From NCBI GenBank assembly GCA_029564595.1, contig JAKQPS010000132.1, forward strand, positions 1-26,183: a DNA stretch of 26,183 nucleotides, read 5' to 3'. The stretch's first letter is position 1. Every line of letters starts with the position of its first letter. This DNA comes from a bacterium. GTDB taxonomy: Bacteria > UBP15 > UBA6099. Made by a program: the position numbers and the translations under genes. Positions 21,798 to 26,183 of this stretch are shown piece by piece. Below the pieces are notes generated by a model. It was given only the letters and a program-made list of their open reading frames with translations, searched no databases and had not been told where the DNA came from.

Positions 21798-23519
21798 TTA
21801 CTTGATCGCTATCCTGTTGCCAATCATATATTCCTCTATCTTGTCGATAAATAGAGTGGATATCTTGGCGGAACTGGAAAGCATGCCGACGTCCGTAACC
21901 TTCGCTTCGGCAACTTTCTTCTTGTTCTTGAAGATAAGTATGCTCTGTCCGACTTTCAGCTCGGTGTAGCTCAAGGAGAGCATTCCGTCGCCTTCGTGGA
22001 AAGAATAAGCGTCAATCATTTCAAGCTTGGCTTCCGGTTCGGGAACCGGGACAGGCTTGGGAGCCGGGGCCGGTTCAACTTTCGGCGCGGGAGCAGGCTC
22101 GACCTTAGGGGCCGGAGCCGGCGCGGGCGCGGGGGCAGGTTTCGGGGCCGGAGCGGGTTCAGGCGCTTTAGGCGCAGGAGCAGGCTCAACCTTAGGGGCT
22201 GGAGCCGGCGCGGGCGCGGGCTGTTCTTTTACCGCTTCCTGCTTCTTCTCAATGAGAGCTATCTTGTCGCCGATCATATAGTCTTGAAGTTTATCTACGA
22301 ACAATTTCGTGACTTTCGCCGAACTGGAAAGCATCGCCACATTGGTGATAGACGCTTCGGCAATTTTAGACTTGTTCTTATAAACTGCTATGGACTGTCC
22401 GACTTTCAAGTCGATGCTGCTCAATGACAGAACGCCATCGCCTTCGTGGAAAACATAAATATCCAACATTGCAGGTCCGGCTTCCTGAACTTTCACAGGC
22501 TCGGCTTTCGGGGCTACCGGAGCCGGAGCCGGTTTGGGTTCGGCTGCAGGCTGCGGTTTGGGCGCTGGCGCGGCTTCTACCGGTTTCGGAGCGGGCTTCT
22601 CAGCCTTTTCCGCCTTTGCTTTCGGCTGTTTTGGGCCAAATTCGTATCCGACGGAAACCTTGTGCGTGTCGCCCAAGTCTGAGTCGTCATAAGCGTAATC
22701 AAACGACCAACCGCCTGAAAGCTTGGCAAGGCCTACGCCTGCGGTGAGATTCCCATCGTTCGAGCCGAGTCTTACCGCAAGTTGCGGAACTATCCAGTAT
22801 TCGGCTCCGAGATGGAATACTTCGTCGTCAAGCACGTTTGTGTCTATGTCGCCTGCCAGAGTAAGCTTTTTGCAGGGAGACTTGTAAGCCACGCCGAATT
22901 TTGCGTTCAGCGGAACCTGATCGTCGCCCAACTCTACCGGCACGGCATTCTGAAGATTCAGACCTAGCGTCCAGTTGTCATCAATCTTGTACAAAGCGCC
23001 GAGGTCCAATCCCACGCCTGACTCGCTGTACGTGAACAGTTTCATGCTCATGTACTTTAAGGTGGCGCCTATCCAGAGATTATCTAGGGCCTTCATCCCA
23101 TAGCCGGCAAGGAATGACGTTTCCGTCTCGTTGACGAACCCGCCGGGATCGGGTCTGCCGTTGTTTATCTCAACGGCTTGAATGCTGCTAATTGAAGACC
23201 TGTAGAACGACAACCCCATGCCAGACTGCTTCCATTCGAGCGGGAACGAAAGCGTGAGCATGTCGGTGTTCATGTCCCATTCATTCAGCGATGAATGAAC
23301 GGTGTTGAAGCCGACCACGTCTACCATTCCCAAACCGGCTGGGTTCCAATAGACCGAGTCCGGCCCATCGGTTACCGCCACAAACGCTTGGCCCATTCCT
23401 CCGGGCCTCGCCGAAGCTCCCTTGATCAGGAAGTCCACCTGATCCGAGGCTTTGGCCGCGATGGTTGATCCCAACAGGAACAACCCCACAACAATTAGAA
23501 TTGCTGATTTGGCTCTCAC
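21798..23519 (-). CDS. PorV/PorQ-type outer-membrane barrel with duplicated C-terminal domain
   Basis: 573 residues. A signal peptide (about 1-25) precedes a PorV/UPF0164-like barrel (about 26-297) opening KGASARPGGMGQAFVAVTDG, then WNPAGLG, the hallmark of that family; alternating strands follow, ending VSVGYEFG. Two Pro/Ala/Lys-rich linkers (298-350 and 425-500) each lead to a copy of a roughly 74-residue domain sharing FHEGDG, LSLS, LKVGQSI, MLSSSAK and DYMIG/EYMIG. The domain reads like a small beta-barrel or SH3-like module; I do not recognise it. The linkers could span the periplasm or reach peptidoglycan. I chose a GTG start at 23519 because AAGGAG stands nine bases upstream and the signal peptide follows. 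Second gene after the Ig-repeat protein, 68 bases away, with a strong terminator behind. Confidence 0.82.
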   Translation of the reverse strand: MRAKSAILIVVGLFLLGSTIAAKASDQVDFLIKGASARPGGMGQAFVAVTDGPDSVYWNPAGLGMVDVVGFNTVHSSLNEWDMNTDMLTLSFPLEWKQSGMGLSFYRSSISSIQAVEINNGRPDPGGFVNETETSFLAGYGMKALDNLWIGATLKYMSMKLFTYSESGVGLDLGALYKIDDNWTLGLNLQNAVPVELGDDQVPLNAKFGVAYKSPCKKLTLAGDIDTNVLDDEVFHLGAEYWIVPQLAVRLGSNDGNLTAGVGLAKLSGGWSFDYAYDDSDLGDTHKVSVGYEFGPKQPKAKAEKAEKPAPKPVEAAPAPKPQPAAEPKPAPAPVAPKAEPVKVQEAGPAMLDIYVFHEGDGVLSLSSIDLKVGQSIAVYKNKSKIAEASITNVAMLSSSAKVTKLFVDKLQDYMIGDKIALIEKKQEAVKEQPAPAPAPAPKVEPAPAPKAPEPAPAPKPAPAPAPAPAPKVEPAPAPKVEPAPAPKPVPVPEPEAKLEMIDAYSFHEGDGMLSLSYTELKVGQSILIFKNKKKVAEAKVTDVGMLSSSAKISTLFIDKIEEYMIGNRIAIK

Positions 23520-23587
23520 GTTGTGCTGCTCCTTTCTTCTTTTAGGCTCCGAAATCGTCCGTCGGAAACCCCTCTCTATATTAACCA

Positions 23588-26183
23588 TTACTTAATCACC
23601 GCTATCTTGCCCTTGCCCTCGACGCTGGATCCGCCGAACGAGCCTATGATCCGGTAGAAGTACACGCCGGCAGCCACATAGTCTCCATTTATCGACCGCC
23701 CATCCCACGGAATCTGGTTGAATCCGGCGCTCGATGCCGCTGTAGTCATCCATACTAGCCGTCCGGTGCTGGTGTAAACCTCAATGGTCACTACTCCGGG
23801 TCTGGTCGACTGGAAAGTGAAGCTTGAGCCGGCTCCGGGCAACGTCATCGGGTTCGGCATCGCGTACACTTCGCCAAACTGGAAGCTGCCCTGCGCCACC
23901 ATTCGTATCGCGAATGTCCTTGTCACTGGATTGCCGTGATTGTCAGCCACTTCCAGCGTGAGGTTATAGGTTCCGGCCGCAGGAACGCCGTCTGTATCCC
24001 ATACGCACACGCCTTCCATTGTCGCGGGGTTAAATTCGCAACTCGAAGCTCCGGGCACAACCTGATTTCCGCTTCTATTAGCTATTCTCGCGCTTTCCTG
24101 CGCGCCATTCACAATTGCCGTCCCGTCAACATACAGCTTGATTGCCGCAAGATCTATCCCCGATGTGTCGGAGGGATCGTCGTACACTGAGAAGTTCAGT
24201 GTGATATCCTGACCGATTTCAAAGATATCGTTGTCTGCCAGCGATACCGAGATGTTGCCCTTTTCGGTTATCGTCAAGGTCGGCGCGTGAGTGTCCGCAA
24301 TCTGGAATGAAATCCTGAAGGAATTCGGCCCGATGATATCGCCGTCATCAGTCTGGTATCTAACTTCAAACTCGAACTCTCCGCCTTCGTCGGACACCAA
24401 GTTGAATATTGCCGCGCCGTTTTCATCTGTAACAGCGGGAACATCGAATCCGGAAACTTCTCCGGCTACTCTAGCAACCACCCTGCCCGCGCCGCCATCG
24501 ATTCTAATCAGGTATACCTGAACTCCCGGCACCGGGTTGCCCCAATTGTCGAAGATGTGGACAGTCACCGGATATGTCGTCGCTCCATCTGCGATAAGCA
24601 TCTGGAGAATATCTATCTGGTCAGTAGTCGGATACTCAAGCACTATCTGAGCAAGGTCGTTTGCGTATGTTGTCGTTCCGGGGAAATCCGCCGCGGCAAC
24701 AGACGCCAGATTTGTCGGATTGAGCAGATCTGCGTCGGCTGTGACCACGATATTGCCGGTCGAACCGGATTCGTCCTCAAATTCGTCAGTCACTGTAATC
24801 GTGGCCGTCAAAGATGCGGCGAACAGTTTGAAATCAGCGGCGGCAAACACCCTAACGCCCGCGTCGCCTAGAACGAACGTGTAATCAGCGGGAAGCTCGG
24901 CGTCTTCGTCGGACGATGTGAATGTGACAGTTCCCACATAGTCGGTCTTCACATTGCCGACAAGGTCCTTGGCGGTGACAGTGATGTCTCCGCTGAATGC
25001 CTCTCCTGCCTTAATCGTCGCGGGCGCGCCGGTTATCTCTATAGCCCCGAGAGTCCCCGGATTCACTACGATGATTCCGCCCGTGTCCTCATTGATGCTT
25101 GTCGCCGTATCCGTCACCACTATGGTGGCTGACGGCGTTGTTCTCAAAATGAACTCCGCTCCCGCAAATATCTTCGCTCCGTTGTCTCCGCCGACGAAAG
25201 TGTAGTTGGCGGGCAGCGTCGCTAGCGCATCCTCAGGCGAAGTGAACTCAATTTCGCCTGTGTAGTTCGTCTTGATGTTATCCTGCGCGTCATAAGCAGT
25301 TACAGTAATCGGATTCGTGAATGCTATCCCAGCATAGGTCGTCGCAGGCGCGCCCGTTATTGTGAAGTACGATAGCGCTCCGGCGGCCACCGCTATGTTG
25401 CCGGTCGTCTCGCTAATCACTGCCACACCGTCAGTTACCGTTATCGTCTGGTTTCCGGTCGTGTTCAATGTGAACGCGCTTCCGGCAAATGTCTTCGTTC
25501 CAGCGTCTCCCACTAAGAACGGATAGTTGGCAGGCAGCGTCGCCGCCACGTCTGTCGACGTGAACGCTATCGTTCCAGTGTAGTCCGTCTTCACATTGTC
25601 CTGCGCGTCGTATGCCGTCACGACTAAGTCATTGGCGGGCGTCGCAAACGCCGTCCCTGCCACAGCCGCCGCAGGAACTCCGGTTATCTCGAAGTATGAC
25701 AACGCTCCCGGAGTCACCGCTATGTTGGCCGTCGTCTCGCTGATTACAGCTACTGCATCCGTTATCGTTATCGTCTGGTTTCCGGTCGTGTTCAACGTGA
25801 ACGCGCTTCCGGCAAATGTCTTCGTTCCAGCGTCTCCTACTAAGAACGGATAGTTGCCGGGCAACGTCGCCGCCCCGTCTGTCGACGTGAACGCTATCGT
25901 TCCCGTGTAATCCGTCTTTACATTGTCCTGCGCGTCGTATGCCGTCACGACTATGTTGTTGGCGGGCGTCGCAAACGCCGTCCCCGCCGCTGCCGCCGCA
26001 GGAACTCCGGTAATCTCAAAGTATGACAACGCTCCCGGAGCCACCGCTATGTTGCCTGTAATCTCGCTGATTACAGCTACTGCATCCGTTATCGTTATCG
26101 TCTGGTTTCCGGTCGTGTTCAACGTGAACGCGCTTCCGGCAAATGTCTTCGTTCCAGCGTCTCCTACTAAGAACGGATAGTTG
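23588..26183 (-). CDS. Large secreted Ig-like repeat protein with FlgD-like C-terminus, N-terminus outside window
   Basis: The last 865 residues of a longer surface or secreted protein; the frame is open to the window edge. At least four units of about 105-109 residues follow one another, each with ITGxPA, AGxAF, VTAYDAQDN, TDYTGTIAFTS, GDAGTKTFAG and ITxTD. They resemble Ig-like cadhesin or invasin-type repeats. Next comes a domain like bacterial Ig-like domain 1 (VTVHIFDNWGNPVPGVQVYL, then TDENGAAIF), another beta-sandwich, and a C-terminal FlgD-like module (YAMPNPMTLPG, ending WDGRSINGDYVAAGVYFYRI). Such tails can act as sorting or attachment signals. An adhesive or structural role is likely. 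First visible gene of an operon with the PorV-type barrel, which suggests that barrel may help export or anchor it; this is inference. Confidence 0.83.
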   Translation of the reverse strand, partial: NYPFLVGDAGTKTFAGSAFTLNTTGNQTITITDAVAVISEITGNIAVAPGALSYFEITGVPAAAAAGTAFATPANNIVVTAYDAQDNVKTDYTGTIAFTSTDGAATLPGNYPFLVGDAGTKTFAGSAFTLNTTGNQTITITDAVAVISETTANIAVTPGALSYFEITGVPAAAVAGTAFATPANDLVVTAYDAQDNVKTDYTGTIAFTSTDVAATLPANYPFLVGDAGTKTFAGSAFTLNTTGNQTITVTDGVAVISETTGNIAVAAGALSYFTITGAPATTYAGIAFTNPITVTAYDAQDNIKTNYTGEIEFTSPEDALATLPANYTFVGGDNGAKIFAGAEFILRTTPSATIVVTDTATSINEDTGGIIVVNPGTLGAIEITGAPATIKAGEAFSGDITVTAKDLVGNVKTDYVGTVTFTSSDEDAELPADYTFVLGDAGVRVFAAADFKLFAASLTATITVTDEFEDESGSTGNIVVTADADLLNPTNLASVAAADFPGTTTYANDLAQIVLEYPTTDQIDILQMLIADGATTYPVTVHIFDNWGNPVPGVQVYLIRIDGGAGRVVARVAGEVSGFDVPAVTDENGAAIFNLVSDEGGEFEFEVRYQTDDGDIIGPNSFRISFQIADTHAPTLTITEKGNISVSLADNDIFEIGQDITLNFSVYDDPSDTSGIDLAAIKLYVDGTAIVNGAQESARIANRSGNQVVPGASSCEFNPATMEGVCVWDTDGVPAAGTYNLTLEVADNHGNPVTRTFAIRMVAQGSFQFGEVYAMPNPMTLPGAGSSFTFQSTRPGVVTIEVYTSTGRLVWMTTAASSAGFNQIPWDGRSINGDYVAAGVYFYRIIGSFGGSSVEGKGKIAVIK
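25444..26183 (-). repeat. Near-identical 327-bp tandem DNA repeats within the Ig-repeat gene
   Basis: The string tcgtctggtttccggtcgtg recurs at 25444, 25771 and 26098, exactly 327 bases apart, and the intervening DNA is nearly identical over most of each unit. The units encode 109 residues. Copies closer to the C-terminus (below 25440) keep the protein pattern but have diverged at the DNA level. The array continues past the window edge. Confidence 0.9.

Noticed and set aside
22027-22281. Plus-strand Gly/Ala-repeat frame resembling a PE-PGRS protein
   Set aside because: It is the complement of the Pro/Ala linker codons of the PorV-type protein.
25444-26183. CRISPR-like array
   Set aside because: The repeats have a 327-bp period, no spacers, and stay in frame within a coding sequence.

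Overview
The window reads as a chromosomal segment of a diderm (Gram-negative-type) bacterium. It encodes a TolC-type outer-membrane protein, an RND efflux pump, a PorV-type outer-membrane barrel and a surface protein with a FlgD-like C-terminal module. PorV-type barrels and FlgD-like tails are common in uncultivated lineages such as the FCB group and Elusimicrobiota, but nothing here fixes the phylum.

Left part (1-7.7 kb): the inner end of an integrated phage-like or conjugative-type element. Read leftwards, it holds two sigma-70-like proteins, then a DNA-processing module: a Cas4/RecB-like PD-(D/E)XK nuclease, a metallophosphoesterase fragment and an ERCC4-type nuclease cut by the window edge. 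The module is damaged twice. An IS1182-type insertion sequence (18-bp terminal repeats) landed on the nuclease start codon and separated it from its ribosome binding site. A deletion-like junction joins the nuclease tail to a phosphoesterase that lacks its N-terminal half. A large serine recombinase reads rightwards. Between the left module and the recombinase lies a 1.5-kb segment bounded by perfect 24-bp inverted repeats. It carries one sigma-like gene, a small Cys-rich gene with its own terminator and an outward-facing candidate promoter, so it is a candidate invertible switch.

Middle (7.73-11.39 kb): an intact tRNA-Ser(CGA) with its promoter and terminator marks one end of a 3.5-kb tyrosine-integrase island. 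The 5' half of the tRNA gene and its promoter are repeated at the far end (80 bp identical). Inside are an N-terminally truncated integrase and one cargo gene, a membrane-embedded spermidine-synthase-like protein. The orphan tRNA promoter at the far end is intact and points into the island.

Right part (11.4-26.2 kb): ordinary chromosomal genes. There is an organophosphate-antiporter-type MFS transporter, a TolC/membrane-fusion/RND tripartite efflux operon, a membrane-anchored beta-propeller-like protein with a good sigma-70-type promoter, a GNAT acetyltransferase and a carboxylesterase-type alpha/beta hydrolase. On the opposite strand is a two-gene surface operon: a large Ig-like repeat protein (327-bp DNA repeats, cut by the window edge), then a PorV-type barrel with Pro/Ala-rich linkers and a duplicated C-terminal domain.
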